A stretch of 64,000 bases of DNA from assembly GCA_023436305.1 (NCBI GenBank), contig JAEZJQ010000001.1, positions 1 through 64,000 on the forward strand, given 5' to 3'. Numbering within the stretch: the stretch's first letter is position 1; each line of letters begins with the position of its first letter. Both the position numbers and the translations under genes were made by a program. The DNA comes from Bacillota bacterium (GTDB lineage Bacteria; Bacillota; UBA4882; UBA8346). The notes under the pieces were generated by a model, which worked only from the letters and a program-made list of their open reading frames with translations, did no database searches and was not told where the DNA came from. Below, piece by piece: positions 18,653 to 27,227 of the stretch.

Positions 18653-19204
18653 TTGCGTTTTCCCATAAAAGTGACTTTCAAATCATCCGTTAAAACAGCC
18701 GAAAAAACCACCGAAAGACCTCCGGTAGATTCGTTTGCCGTAAAACTCGGATGTTTGAGTGATACAGAAGACGCCATATACCGGCGGGGAAAAATCAGAA
18801 AAAAACGGTTTTACCATTTAAAACCCTTGACGATTCAGCGGCCGGATTGGGGAGTTACTGAAGAAAAAATATTATGCGACACCTGTGGCCGAAATTTTTA
18901 TGTGACAGTTTACAGCCGGATGGCCACCCGGTTAAAACGGCTCAGCGCCTTAGGTTTTTCTCTTCTGCCCCTTACCATTCCCGGTATCGCCTTTTTATTG
19001 AATATCGGAAAAAATGATTTTTTAAAAGGTTTTGGTATCGTCATCTTTCTGGCCCTGGTCTGGATGATCCCCGTTTTTCTTCCGGTGGTTTTTCGCAAAG
19101 AATATAAGCTGGCGCTCCATTTACAAGCTGAAAAGGGGAATCGTAAACACCGCTTTTACGAAACCAATGTGGAGAGCGTTACACAGGAGACTTATTATAA
19201 GTAG
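18653..19204 (+). CDS. Small membrane protein with a cysteine pair, unknown function
   Basis: 183 aa from a TTG at 18653, eight bases after GGAGG; an upstream TTG (18638) overlaps that site. The first ~90 residues are basic and cytoplasmic, with a single CDTC motif (half of a zinc ribbon). Two hydrophobic segments follow (~ALGFSLLPLTIPGIAFLL and GIVIFLALVWMIPVFLPVVF), then a charged tail. No family recognised. Confidence 0.6.
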   Translation: MRFPIKVTFKSSVKTAEKTTERPPVDSFAVKLGCLSDTEDAIYRRGKIRKKRFYHLKPLTIQRPDWGVTEEKILCDTCGRNFYVTVYSRMATRLKRLSALGFSLLPLTIPGIAFLLNIGKNDFLKGFGIVIFLALVWMIPVFLPVVFRKEYKLALHLQAEKGNRKHRFYETNVESVTQETYYK

Positions 19205-19224
19205 CGCATGGTTTATCAATGATG

Positions 19225-21066
19225 CTAAATCTTCTCCAACTGCGCCTTAATGCTTTCGGCGATTTTCAGGTTGATGCCGGGGACCTTGGCCAGGTCTTCC
19301 ACGGAGGCTTCCTGAATTTGCTTGACGGAACCGAAGGTTTTGAGTAAGAGTTGTTTCCGTTTGGGTCCGATACCGGTAATCTTGTCCAGAATGGATTTGA
19401 CCGTATTTTTATCTCGGAGGCTTTTATGATAGGTAATGGCGAAGCGATGAGCCTCATCCCGGACCCGCTGCAGCAACATTAAGCCTCTAGACCGGCGCGA
19501 CAGCATGATGGGGTCTTCCCGGTCCGGTAAAAATATAGCTTCTTCCTGTTTGGCCAATCCAATGGTGGGGATATGTTCCAAGCCAAGTTCCGTTAATACC
19601 TCCCGCACCCCGGAGAGCTGCCCTTTACCGCCGTCGATCAACAATAAATCGGGAAACTTGGCGAATTTGCCTTTTTCAGTGGCTACCTCCTGCCGCTCCG
19701 CCAACCCCTTTAAAAAACGCCGGCGTACCGCTTCCTGAAGCATGGCGAAATCATTGGGCCCTTCGATGGTCTTGATCTTAAACCGCCGGTAGTCACTTCC
19801 CTTGGGCACGCCATTTTCAAATACCACCATGGAGGCCACCGCCTCCTGGCCTTGAGTATTGGAGATATCAAAGCCCTCGATTCGAAGCGGCAGTTTACTC
19901 ATGAACAATTCTCCTTGCAACTCCGCCAGTATCTCCTGAACCTGGTTCTCCTGCATGGTTTCCTTGTTGCGTTCGATTTCTAAAAGCATTTGGGCATTTT
20001 CGGTGGCCATTTGCACCAGTTTCAGTTTTTCCCCTTTTTGCGGGATTTTAATTTCCACCGCTCCACCCCGTTCAAGGCAGAGCATCTCCTTAATCACCGC
20101 CATGCCTTCCGGTTCCACCGGTAATAAAATATGGCGGGGAATGAAGCCGGAACCGTCGTAATATTGGGGAATAAACGATTCCAGTACTTCCGGAGCCGGA
20201 GTTTCCTCCCCTTCGGTTAACAAAAAGTATTCCCGCCCCACCATTTTTCCCTGGCGCACCTGAAAAACCTGGACCATCGTGCCCCACCGGTCCTGGGCGA
20301 GGCCGAAGATATCGCTGTCATCCCCGGAATCCGATACCACTTTCTGCTTTTCCAGCACTTTGCGGATGGCATTCACTTGATCACGGAACCGGGCCGCTTT
20401 TTCATATTCCCGTTTCTCCGAAGCTTCGGTCATGGATTGTTGCAGCTTTTCTAAAAGTTCATCCTGGCGTCCCTCCAGGAAGATACATACCTGGTGAATC
20501 ATTTCCCGGTAGGCCGCTTGATTGATCTCTCCGGCGCAAGGGGCCAGGCACCGCCGGATATGGTAGTTCAAGCAAGGCCGCTCGATTTTTTCCCGGTCCA
20601 GATCGTGGCGGCAACTTCTGAGCGGAAAAATCTGCCGGATCAGCCGGAAGGTCTCCCGGAGCGAACTGACGTTGGTATACGGGCCGTAATATTTGCTGCC
20701 GTCTTTTTTCATCTTACGGGTGATGTACACTTGCGGAAAACTTTCGGCAAGCGTAATCTTCACCCAGGGATATTGCTTGTCATCCCGGAGCCGGATGTTG
20801 TACTTGGGATGCTCCTCCTTGATAAGATTGCACTCCAGCACCAAGGCTTCCATTTCCGAATCCGTGGTGATATATTCCACCCGGTCCACCAGGCTGACCA
20901 TATTTTGAATCCGAAGCGACAGGTTGCGTGAAGCCTGAAAATAAGACCGGACCCTATTTTTTAACGAGATGGCCTTCCCAACATAGATAATCTTCCCGTT
21001 AACATCCTTCATGAGATAAACGCCGGGTCTATCGGGGAGCATTTTTAAATCTTCCGGAGTTACCAA
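19225..21066 (-). CDS. uvrC: UvrABC excinuclease subunit C
   Basis: 613 aa. Makes both cuts around a DNA lesion in nucleotide excision repair. GIY-YIG domain at 1-95 (PGVYLMKD, GKIIYVGKA), the conserved Cys cluster (RPCLNYHIRRCLAPC), a UVR domain (~200-235), the RNase H-like second nuclease (FDISNTQGQEAVASMVVFENG, LLIDGGKGQL), and two C-terminal helix-hairpin-helices. The start is a TTG at 21066, nine bases from AGGAG. It is alone here; uvrA and uvrB are adjacent to each other at 37-42 kb. Confidence 0.97.
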   Translation of the reverse strand: MVTPEDLKMLPDRPGVYLMKDVNGKIIYVGKAISLKNRVRSYFQASRNLSLRIQNMVSLVDRVEYITTDSEMEALVLECNLIKEEHPKYNIRLRDDKQYPWVKITLAESFPQVYITRKMKKDGSKYYGPYTNVSSLRETFRLIRQIFPLRSCRHDLDREKIERPCLNYHIRRCLAPCAGEINQAAYREMIHQVCIFLEGRQDELLEKLQQSMTEASEKREYEKAARFRDQVNAIRKVLEKQKVVSDSGDDSDIFGLAQDRWGTMVQVFQVRQGKMVGREYFLLTEGEETPAPEVLESFIPQYYDGSGFIPRHILLPVEPEGMAVIKEMLCLERGGAVEIKIPQKGEKLKLVQMATENAQMLLEIERNKETMQENQVQEILAELQGELFMSKLPLRIEGFDISNTQGQEAVASMVVFENGVPKGSDYRRFKIKTIEGPNDFAMLQEAVRRRFLKGLAERQEVATEKGKFAKFPDLLLIDGGKGQLSGVREVLTELGLEHIPTIGLAKQEEAIFLPDREDPIMLSRRSRGLMLLQRVRDEAHRFAITYHKSLRDKNTVKSILDKITGIGPKRKQLLLKTFGSVKQIQEASVEDLAKVPGINLKIAESIKAQLEKI

Positions 21067-21351
21067 GATAAATCACTCCTGTGAGCCGTTAGTTTCGAAT
21101 GTATTATTATTCTATCACTAAAAACGGATTGGTGAAGTGAAAATTTCCCGGGTGGCTGAATTTCCATTAAAATATTGGATGGATGGGCCTTGCCAGCCTG
21201 ATGTTTTATAATTCAACCAAAAACGCCACGAAGTCAAGAATTCCGAAAACGGAGACCATTTATAACGATCTCTCCACCCGCTTCCCCGGAAAATCGAAAA
21301 AGGTAGATCAAGATACGGTCGCTTAACCACTATTCCAGAGGTGGAAGATCT

Positions 21352-21498
21352 GGCTTTGACTCTTTGAGAGTCGGTTTTGATTCTTTGGGAATCGACTTCG
21401 ACTCTTTGAGAACCGGTTTTGATTCTTTGAACGTCGACTTCGACTCTTTGAGAGCCGGTTTTGATTCTTTGAGAATCGACTTCGACTCTTTGGAGAAT
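21352..21498. repeat. Tandem array of seven 21-bp units in a 42-bp higher-order pattern
   Basis: Seven back-to-back 21-mers of two alternating types: GGTTTTGATTCTTTGAGAATC and GACTTCGACTCTTTGAGAGCC (each shown as a typical unit with small variations). Most units hold two GANTC sites that face each other (GATTC..GAATC, GACTC..GAGTC), so each can form a small hairpin. The array is open in two minus-strand frames (KESK-type and SQRVEVD-type heptapeptides), but neither looks like a real gene. Confidence 0.85.
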
Positions 21499-21514
21499 AA
21501 TTGAACCAGACAAA

Positions 21515-21856
21515 GTATATACGGGTGTGTCAAATTCTTTGTGTTTTGTTGCTTTTTCGACTCCATGGACGGAGTCGCGCGACGCTTCTTTTCAAGGATG
21601 AAAAAAAGCGGTCGCCATCGGAAGCCTTGACCCAATTGACAGTCAGAAGGCCATGGATGGCGGCAACCCCCAAAAAACAGGATGAATGAGGAGAGTTTGA
21701 GAACCTCGGTTCTCAATCGGCGGATTCCAAAGGGTGGCCGACTCCACCCTTTGGTCCTGGAGGTTGCAAGGAGGGAGGACAACGCCTCCTTGTCGGCCCT
21801 CGTTTACTTTCTTCAAAGTTTTTCAAACACCAAAAATTTTACACACCCGTATATAC
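21515..21856. mobile_element. 342-bp MITE-like element with 32-bp terminal inverted repeats
   Basis: The left end (21515-21546) and the reverse complement of the right end (21825-21856) match at 29 of 32 positions, starting GTATATACGGGTGTGT. The inside has no transposase but several strong hairpins (GACTCC/GGAGTC; GAGAAC/GTTCTC; a 10-bp stem CCAAAGGGTG/CACCCTTTGG). This is the form of a non-autonomous transposon. Ends of the GTGTCAAA type recall IS256-like elements, but that link is a guess. No clear target duplication is seen. From its right end to 22135 I see no gene. Confidence 0.75.
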
Positions 21857-22135
21857 ATCTTGTGAAAGCGTGAAAATGCCAAGAAAAAGCAGCAGAAGAA
21901 TTAAGACAAAAATTTTTCGATCATAGTTACAAATAAATAGAGCCACAAAGCTCTTTATTATTTGCTTTCTTTAAGTTTATGTCTTTGTTTGATGATTTGG
22001 AGAATGTAATTTGATAAGGATCGATCTTTTTCCTCAGTAGAAAGGATGCATTAATTATCCACCTTTCATAACTTTTACACTAGGTAGCACACTTAACCAA
22101 AATTCGATGAACTTATGGTACAATATCGGCATGAG

Positions 22136-22244
22136 GTGATTATACCACTTAAACAAGGTAATACGAGAGTTGTTATTTCCATGCCCGAAGAATTACGCAT
22201 GGGAACTTGAAAAAGAAGCTGATCTAATTTTGTTATGGGGGTAA
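22136..22244 (+). pseudogene. Frameshifted fragment resembling a small DNA-binding antitoxin
   Basis: From the GTG at 22136 the frame reads VIIPLKQGNTRVVISMPEELR and then stops at 22208; a one-base shift continues with AWELEKEADLILLWG and a stop at 22242. The RVVISMPEELR pattern resembles the start of ribbon-helix-helix or similar antitoxins. Too short to be sure; most likely a relic. Confidence 0.35.
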
Positions 22245-22248
22245 ATAA

Positions 22249-22401
22249 ATGGCAAATAATATACATATCAATGATTCTTTAATCACACTATGTAAGAATA
22301 ACCATAATTTACGTTATGTAACAATCAAACAAGGTCCAAATAATAATGAAATCTACATTTTTAAATACAAAAAGAATGAAATATTGCACGGTTTATTTTG
22401 A
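22249..22401 (+). CDS. Small AT-rich hypothetical protein (50 aa), possibly 5' part of a broken gene
   Basis: ATG at 22249 preceded by ATGGGGGTAAATAA. Reads MANNIHINDSLITLC ... FKYKKNEILHGLF then TGA. It overlaps, one frame apart, a longer reading frame that ends at 22531, and the two together look like one ~90-residue protein split by a frameshift near 22385. Much more AT-rich than the genes around it, as for recently acquired DNA. No family recognised. Confidence 0.45.
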   Translation: MANNIHINDSLITLCKNNHNLRYVTIKQGPNNNEIYIFKYKKNEILHGLF

Positions 22402-22531
22402 ACAAGAGAAAGTTGTAAAGTTGAATTCGCCTAATTTGTTTATTATCGGAATTGAGGGAAACCAGGAAAAAACGTATCAATTCGATAAGATATTTGTAAA
22501 CATTAAAAAACAAGAGCCCCCCGGCTCTTAA
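22346..22531 (+). pseudogene. Probable 3' part of the same small broken gene
   Basis: The frame gives CTVYFEQEKVVKLNSPNLF then GIEGNQEKTYQFDKIFVNI, a plausible beta-strand-rich C-terminal half. It lacks a convincing ribosome binding site at 22346, and its natural N-terminus is the frame that starts at 22249. The last few codons run into the liv terminator hairpin. Confidence 0.4.
22500..22529 (-). terminator. Terminator of the liv operon
   Basis: Perfect 7-bp stem AAGAGCC / GGCTCTT (22512-22529), followed on the minus strand by GTTTTTTAATG, 20 bases after the livF stop. Confidence 0.85.
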
Positions 22532-22549
22532 TCTTTAATTCCTATTACA

Positions 22550-23293
22550 TTATATCGCCTTATGCTCCCGTCCCAGATAAGCCTGTTTCACTTCCGGGTG
22601 ATCCAACAACTCCGCCGCCGACCCGCCAATCTGAATCCGGCCATTCTCAATGACATATCCCCGGTTGGCCAGCTTCAAGGCCAGATTGGCGTTCTGTTCC
22701 ACCAGCAAAATCGTTACTCCATTTTGGTTCAACACCGCGATGGCTTTAAAGATTTCTTTAATCACGAGCGGAGCCAACCCCAGCGAAGGTTCATCCAGTA
22801 TCAACAAACGCGGCTTGGTCATAAATGCCCGGCCAATGGCCACCATCTGTTGCTGGCCACCGGACAATGTGCCCACCGGCTGTTTTAACCGGGACTTTAG
22901 GATGGGAAACAATTCGAAAATCTGTTCCATATCGGTGTTCACTTGATCTTTGACCGCTTTGGATTTACCCTTACCGGTTAGCCGCAGATAAGCCCCTAAT
23001 AATAAATTTTCAGCCACGGTTAACGGCGGAAACAAGCCCCGATCTTCCGGAACCATGGACAGCCCTAAACTAACTATCCGCTCAGATTCCGCATTCAGAA
23101 TATTCTCCCCCGCAAAGCTCATTTCTCCTTGCAAACCCTTCAAAAACCCCATGATACTTAAAAGCAGCGTGGTTTTCCCCGCTCCATTGGGCCCGATCAA
23201 GGCCACAATCTCCCCGGCGCGCACCTCCAGGTCAATCCCCTTCAGCACCTGCACTTGCCCATATGCGGCATGTAGTTTCGATATTTCAAGCAT
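22550..23293 (-). CDS. livF: Branched-chain amino acid ABC transporter ATP-binding protein LivF
   Basis: 247 aa. Walker A GPNGAGKTT, signature LSGGQQQM, Walker B LLILDEPSLGLAP, H-loop VEQNA. The short 235-250-residue form and the EQNANLALKLANRGYVIENGRI ending are typical of LivF. One of two ATPases that energise uptake of leucine, isoleucine and valine (or related compounds). GAGGG lies seven bases before the ATG. Last gene of livKHMGF, 67 bases after livG. Confidence 0.95.
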   Translation of the reverse strand: MLEISKLHAAYGQVQVLKGIDLEVRAGEIVALIGPNGAGKTTLLLSIMGFLKGLQGEMSFAGENILNAESERIVSLGLSMVPEDRGLFPPLTVAENLLLGAYLRLTGKGKSKAVKDQVNTDMEQIFELFPILKSRLKQPVGTLSGGQQQMVAIGRAFMTKPRLLILDEPSLGLAPLVIKEIFKAIAVLNQNGVTILLVEQNANLALKLANRGYVIENGRIQIGGSAAELLDHPEVKQAYLGREHKAI

Positions 23294-23360
23294 AATTAAT
23301 CCCTCGATATTATTCGATAAACTTTAGGTCTAATTTCAAACTTCACACTTCAAACTTTTA

Positions 23361-24128
23361 TTACCCTTCCCCCAAATACGCCGCAATCACCCGCGGGTCG
23401 TTCTGAATCGTCTCCGGGTCATCCTCGGCGATCTTGGAGCCGAATTCCAAAACCACGATCTCGTCACAAACCTTCATTACCAGGTCCATATCGTGCTCCA
23501 CCAGCAAAACGGTGGTCCCTAAATCCCGGATTTCTTTGATTAAATGAAGCAAAGAGACCCGTTCCGGAGCGCTCAAACCTGCGGCAGGCTCGTCCAAAAG
23601 GATTAATTCCGGCTCGGTAGCCAAAGCCCGGGCAATTTCCAGCAAGCGTTGTTGTCCAAAGGGCAAAGCCCCGGCCGGGAAATCGGCGCAATCGGCAAGG
23701 CCCACGAACTTCAACATCTTCCCGGCCAAAGTCCGGCAGTCCCGCTCTTCCTTCACCGTCCATGGCAAGTTAAGCGCGGCGGAAACGAATCCGGTTTTCA
23801 ATTGCATGTGGCTCCCCACCATGACGTTTTCGAGAACGGTGAGATTGGTAAACAAACGTACATTTTGAAAAGTGCGGGCAATCCCGGCGCGGGCAATTTT
23901 GTAAGGTGGCATCCCATTGAGCAGCTTGCCGTTAAAGACGATATCCCCGGAACTGGGCCGGTAAACACCGGTGATTAAATTAAACAAAGTAGTCTTCCCG
24001 GCTCCGTTGGGTCCGATTAATCCTTTAATCCGGCTGGATTTGACTTTAAAATTCACGTGATTCAAGGCACTGATGCCGCCAAAATGTTTGGAAATATTGG
24101 TAATGGACAGTAATGGAGCGCTATTCAT
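23361..24128 (-). CDS. livG: Branched-chain amino acid ABC transporter ATP-binding protein LivG
   Basis: 255 aa. Walker A GPNGAGKTT, a LivG-type signature LPFGQQRLLEIARAL in place of LSGGQ, Walker B LILLDEPAAGL, and VEHDMDLVMKVCDEI. Second ATPase of the importer. Its start overlaps the end of livM by eight bases, pointing to translational coupling. Confidence 0.95.
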   Translation of the reverse strand: MNSAPLLSITNISKHFGGISALNHVNFKVKSSRIKGLIGPNGAGKTTLFNLITGVYRPSSGDIVFNGKLLNGMPPYKIARAGIARTFQNVRLFTNLTVLENVMVGSHMQLKTGFVSAALNLPWTVKEERDCRTLAGKMLKFVGLADCADFPAGALPFGQQRLLEIARALATEPELILLDEPAAGLSAPERVSLLHLIKEIRDLGTTVLLVEHDMDLVMKVCDEIVVLEFGSKIAEDDPETIQNDPRVIAAYLGEG

Positions 24129-25083
24129 CGGTTCGGCCCCCTTTGACCACTTTTTTCATTGAATTGGCCGCCCAATCAAAAAGCCCTATTACACCTTTGG
24201 GCATAAATATAACAATTAAAATCAGTAATAGCCCGTAGACGGCAATATCGAAGTTTTTAAAACTCCGCAGCATTTCCGGGAGGATTCCCAGTAAAGCCGT
24301 TCCCAGCAGAGGCCCCCAAAGATTTCCCATGCCGCCGATAACCACCATGGTCACCAGCATAATCGAAAAGTTGAAACCAAAAGGCTCCGGGCTGATATAA
24401 TTGATGGTAAAAGCGTAAAATGCCCCGGCCAGGGCCGCCAGTACCGCGCTCATCACGAAAATGTTTTGTTTTAACGAAGCGGTATGAATACCCAGGGAAT
24501 CAGCCGCCAATTCATTGCTATGAATCGCTAAAAAAGCCCGGCCCATTTTGCCTTTGATTAAATTAACCACCATTAACTGAACGACCATTACCAGTCCCCA
24601 GATTAAAAAATAAGCCTGGAAATCATCCTTGAAACTGAAACCCAATATGACCAATTTGGGAATTTCACTGATTCCCTGGGGGCCACCGGTGATGTCCACC
24701 ATTTCATCCAGTAAAATCTGGACGATTAAACCGAATCCCAGCGTGGCCATGGCCAGATAATGCCCTTTCAATTTCAAAGTGGGTTTCCCGATAAGCCAGG
24801 CGATAACTCCAACCAGAATCAGGGAAGCACACAAGGCAAAGAATGGGTCCCAATGAAACCGGGTGGTCAAAACAGCTACCGTATAAGCTCCCATCCCGTA
24901 AAAAGCGGCATGTCCCATTGAAATCTGACCCGCATACCCCAACAGCAGGTTTAAACCGATGGTCATGAACGAATAGATTCCCACCAGCACCGCCACGCTT
25001 AACAGGTAGCGGTTGGGAAGGAGCCAGGGGATAACGAATAATATTACGCTGATAATTGCAATGACACGATATTCTTGTTTCAT
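24121..25083 (-). CDS. livM: Branched-chain amino acid ABC transporter permease LivM
   Basis: About 320 aa, eight to nine hydrophobic segments. The conserved stretch NLLLGYAGQISMGHAAFYGMG and the loop GPQGISEIP are LivM hallmarks; GGMGNLWGPLLGTALL near the C-terminus contacts the ATPases. I use the ATG at 25083, just after the livH stop; an in-frame TTG lies at 25104 but neither has an ideal site (GGGAG is 14 bases from the ATG). Confidence 0.93.
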   Translation of the reverse strand: MKQEYRVIAIISVILFVIPWLLPNRYLLSVAVLVGIYSFMTIGLNLLLGYAGQISMGHAAFYGMGAYTVAVLTTRFHWDPFFALCASLILVGVIAWLIGKPTLKLKGHYLAMATLGFGLIVQILLDEMVDITGGPQGISEIPKLVILGFSFKDDFQAYFLIWGLVMVVQLMVVNLIKGKMGRAFLAIHSNELAADSLGIHTASLKQNIFVMSAVLAALAGAFYAFTINYISPEPFGFNFSIMLVTMVVIGGMGNLWGPLLGTALLGILPEMLRSFKNFDIAVYGLLLILIVIFMPKGVIGLFDWAANSMKKVVKGGRTDE

Positions 25084-25084
25084 C

Positions 25085-25972
25085 TTAATCGTTTTTTCTC
25101 CCAAATATTCCGGTTGGCCGGATTAGCAAGATTAAAATCAATACTCCGAAAGTGATGGCAACCCGATATTGGGATGAAATCGCCGCACTCAATGCTTCAA
25201 TAATGCCCACGATAAATCCGCCGCAGATGGTTCCGACAAATGAATTCAACCCGCCTATGACGGCCACCACGAATCCTTTCAGACCCAGCATAATTCCCAC
25301 ATCATAACTGGTGTTGTTGGTCGGCGCGATGATAATCCCAGAAATACTTGCCAGAGCGGCGCTAATGGCAAACGAAAGTTTAACCATCCGTTCCGGCTTA
25401 ATCCCGCAAAGAGATGCGCCCTTACGATTGACGGCGCTTGCCCGCATGGCCTGCCCCACAAAGGTCAGCTTGAAAAATAACTGCAGCAGAATCATTACGA
25501 CAATGGCGGTCCCCAATATCACCAAATAATGAGGCACAATCACCGCCCCAAAGACCGGAATCGGTTTCCCGGTGATAAACAGCGGCAGGGAAAAAGTATC
25601 TTTACCCCAGATTAGCATGGCGGCGCCGCGAATAAAGATGGAAGCGCCGATAGTCATGATAACCACCATCAGAGGCGGGGCATTTTTCAAGGGCCGTACC
25701 GCCAAATATTCAAACAGGATTCCGAACAGAATAACTGCCGGGACCGCCAGGGCAATGGCCAACGGTAAAGGGAGGCCGCCGGTAAAGAGTGTGGTCATGG
25801 CGGTGGTAAATGTTACGGCCAGCATTCCACCGAGCATCACAAATTCACCCTGGGCAAAATTGATCACTTGACTGGAATTGTAAATCACCATGAAACCCAG
25901 GCCGATTAAGGCATAAACACCGCCCTGAGTGATACCGCTGATTAAATATTGCAATAAAATCGAGAGATTCAT
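25085..25972 (-). CDS. livH: Branched-chain amino acid ABC transporter permease LivH
   Basis: 295 aa, about eight membrane segments. GVYALIGLGFMVIYNSSQVINFAQGEFVMLGG near the N-terminus and GGLNSFVGTICGGFIVG near the C-terminus are typical of LivH. An in-frame TTG precedes the ATG at 25972; AGGAG is six bases from the ATG, so that is preferred. The gene follows livK by nine bases. Confidence 0.94.
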   Translation of the reverse strand: MNLSILLQYLISGITQGGVYALIGLGFMVIYNSSQVINFAQGEFVMLGGMLAVTFTTAMTTLFTGGLPLPLAIALAVPAVILFGILFEYLAVRPLKNAPPLMVVIMTIGASIFIRGAAMLIWGKDTFSLPLFITGKPIPVFGAVIVPHYLVILGTAIVVMILLQLFFKLTFVGQAMRASAVNRKGASLCGIKPERMVKLSFAISAALASISGIIIAPTNNTSYDVGIMLGLKGFVVAVIGGLNSFVGTICGGFIVGIIEALSAAISSQYRVAITFGVLILILLIRPTGIFGRKND

Positions 25973-25981
25973 CAATAACTC

Positions 25982-27133
25982 CTATTTTTCCAATAAAATC
26001 CATTTTCCTTTGACAATCGTAATCATTACGCAGGATTCTTTTAAGCCGTCGTGGTCCTCGGGCGAATAGTTAAACACCCCGCCAATTCCTGGCAATTTAG
26101 TGGTTTTCTCAATTTGATTCCGCAATTTGGCCCGGTTATCCCCTGTTTTCCGTAATGCTTCGACAATAATATTCAAAGCATCCCAGGCATGACCGCCGTA
26201 ATGATCCGCCGAGCGGCCGTATTTCTTTTGAAAATCCTCGGCATAAGCCTTCAAAACTTTCCTCTGGGGATCGGAACCGGACAGTTGGTCCGCGACGATT
26301 AATTTAACCGCCGCCAGTGTAACTCCATTCGCCGACGGGCCAGCCTGATCGATAAACGCTTGATTAGCGACGCCATGACCCATAAATAATGGAATGGTGA
26401 TTCCCAATTGTTGCACGTTTTTGGCCACCTGAGCCGGGCCGGGGTTGGTTCCCCAACAAACAATGGCCTGGGCATTGGTGGTTCTTATTTTGGTAAGTTG
26501 CACCGTCATATCGGTATCCTTGGAAGCGAAGGATTCCTCGGCGACAACCTTCATCTTATATTTCGGCGCCAACAGTTTCAACTGGTCGCGGCCGCTTGCG
26601 CCAAAGGCGTTGGAATCGTAAATGATGGCAATCCTGCTGATATTTTTGGTTTTAAAATAATCGAACATCTTCCCAACCACGATTGCATCCATGGGAGCCA
26701 CCCGGAATACATACTTTTTAATCGGGTTGGTAATCGCTATCCCGGCGGCCATTGAGATTTGAGTCACTCCCGCGCTTTCGGCGATGGGCGCCACGGCCAG
26801 TGAAGGACCGGTTCCGCTACCCCCGATAATGGCGCAGACTTTATCCTGTTCAATCAGTTTCTTGGCCGCTTTGACGGCGTTGGTATTATCCGAGGCGTCG
26901 TCTTCAATGATTACTTTCAAAGGATGGCCATCGATGCCGCCCTTTTTATTAATCTGTTCTTCCAGCATTATTAAGGTATCCCGCTCCGGAACTCCCAGTG
27001 GCGCGTTGGGACCGCTGGCGGAGACAAAAGCTCCCACCACATAAGGGGTTTTGCTGTCCCCGGCTGCGATGGCAAGCCCCGTGGCCATGATTAAAACGGT
27101 GATTAGCAATAAACCTCTAAAACTTTTACACAT
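25982..27133 (-). CDS. livK: Branched-chain amino acid ABC transporter substrate-binding protein
   Basis: 383 aa from the ATG at 27133, seven bases after GGAGG; the frame is open five codons further but those overlap the site. Signal peptide at 1-~27 (hydrophobic LLLITVLIMATGLAIAA) without a lipobox cysteine, unusual for a Gram-positive binding protein, which normally needs a lipid anchor. The type I periplasmic fold shows as SASGPNAPLG, EQINKKGGIDGHPLKVIIEDDASD and AIIGGSGTGPSLAVAPI. It delivers the amino acid to LivHM. Substrate could also be an aromatic amide or urea-type compound; within this family sequence alone does not decide. Confidence 0.92.
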   Translation of the reverse strand: MCKSFRGLLLITVLIMATGLAIAAGDSKTPYVVGAFVSASGPNAPLGVPERDTLIMLEEQINKKGGIDGHPLKVIIEDDASDNTNAVKAAKKLIEQDKVCAIIGGSGTGPSLAVAPIAESAGVTQISMAAGIAITNPIKKYVFRVAPMDAIVVGKMFDYFKTKNISRIAIIYDSNAFGASGRDQLKLLAPKYKMKVVAEESFASKDTDMTVQLTKIRTTNAQAIVCWGTNPGPAQVAKNVQQLGITIPLFMGHGVANQAFIDQAGPSANGVTLAAVKLIVADQLSGSDPQRKVLKAYAEDFQKKYGRSADHYGGHAWDALNIIVEALRKTGDNRAKLRNQIEKTTKLPGIGGVFNYSPEDHDGLKESCVMITIVKGKWILLEK

Positions 27134-27198
27134 ATTCCTTCCTCCCATCCGAATGTTGTTCGATACTATCCGGTTTGCGGTAACTGGGAAGAATGGAC

Positions 27199-27227
27199 AA
27201 AAAAACCTGACATAGCCATGTCAGGTT
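27199..27227 (-). promoter_or_regulatory. Terminator or attenuator hairpin in the liv operon leader
   Basis: Perfect 10-bp stem AACCTGACAT / ATGTCAGGTT with a 4-base loop; on the minus strand it is followed by seven T residues, 66 bases before the livK ATG. No -10/-35 pair is visible between it and livK. It could end the 578-codon gene upstream or, more interestingly, attenuate liv transcription. Confidence 0.75.

Noticed and set aside
21352..21498. CRISPR array
   Set aside because: Units are directly adjacent with no unique spacers, and no cas gene is nearby.
21330..21782. 150-codon minus-strand frame with KESK heptapeptide repeats
   Set aside because: It spans the end of the MITE-like element and the 21-bp array; the repeats are open only because the 21-bp unit is a multiple of three, and there is no ribosome binding site.
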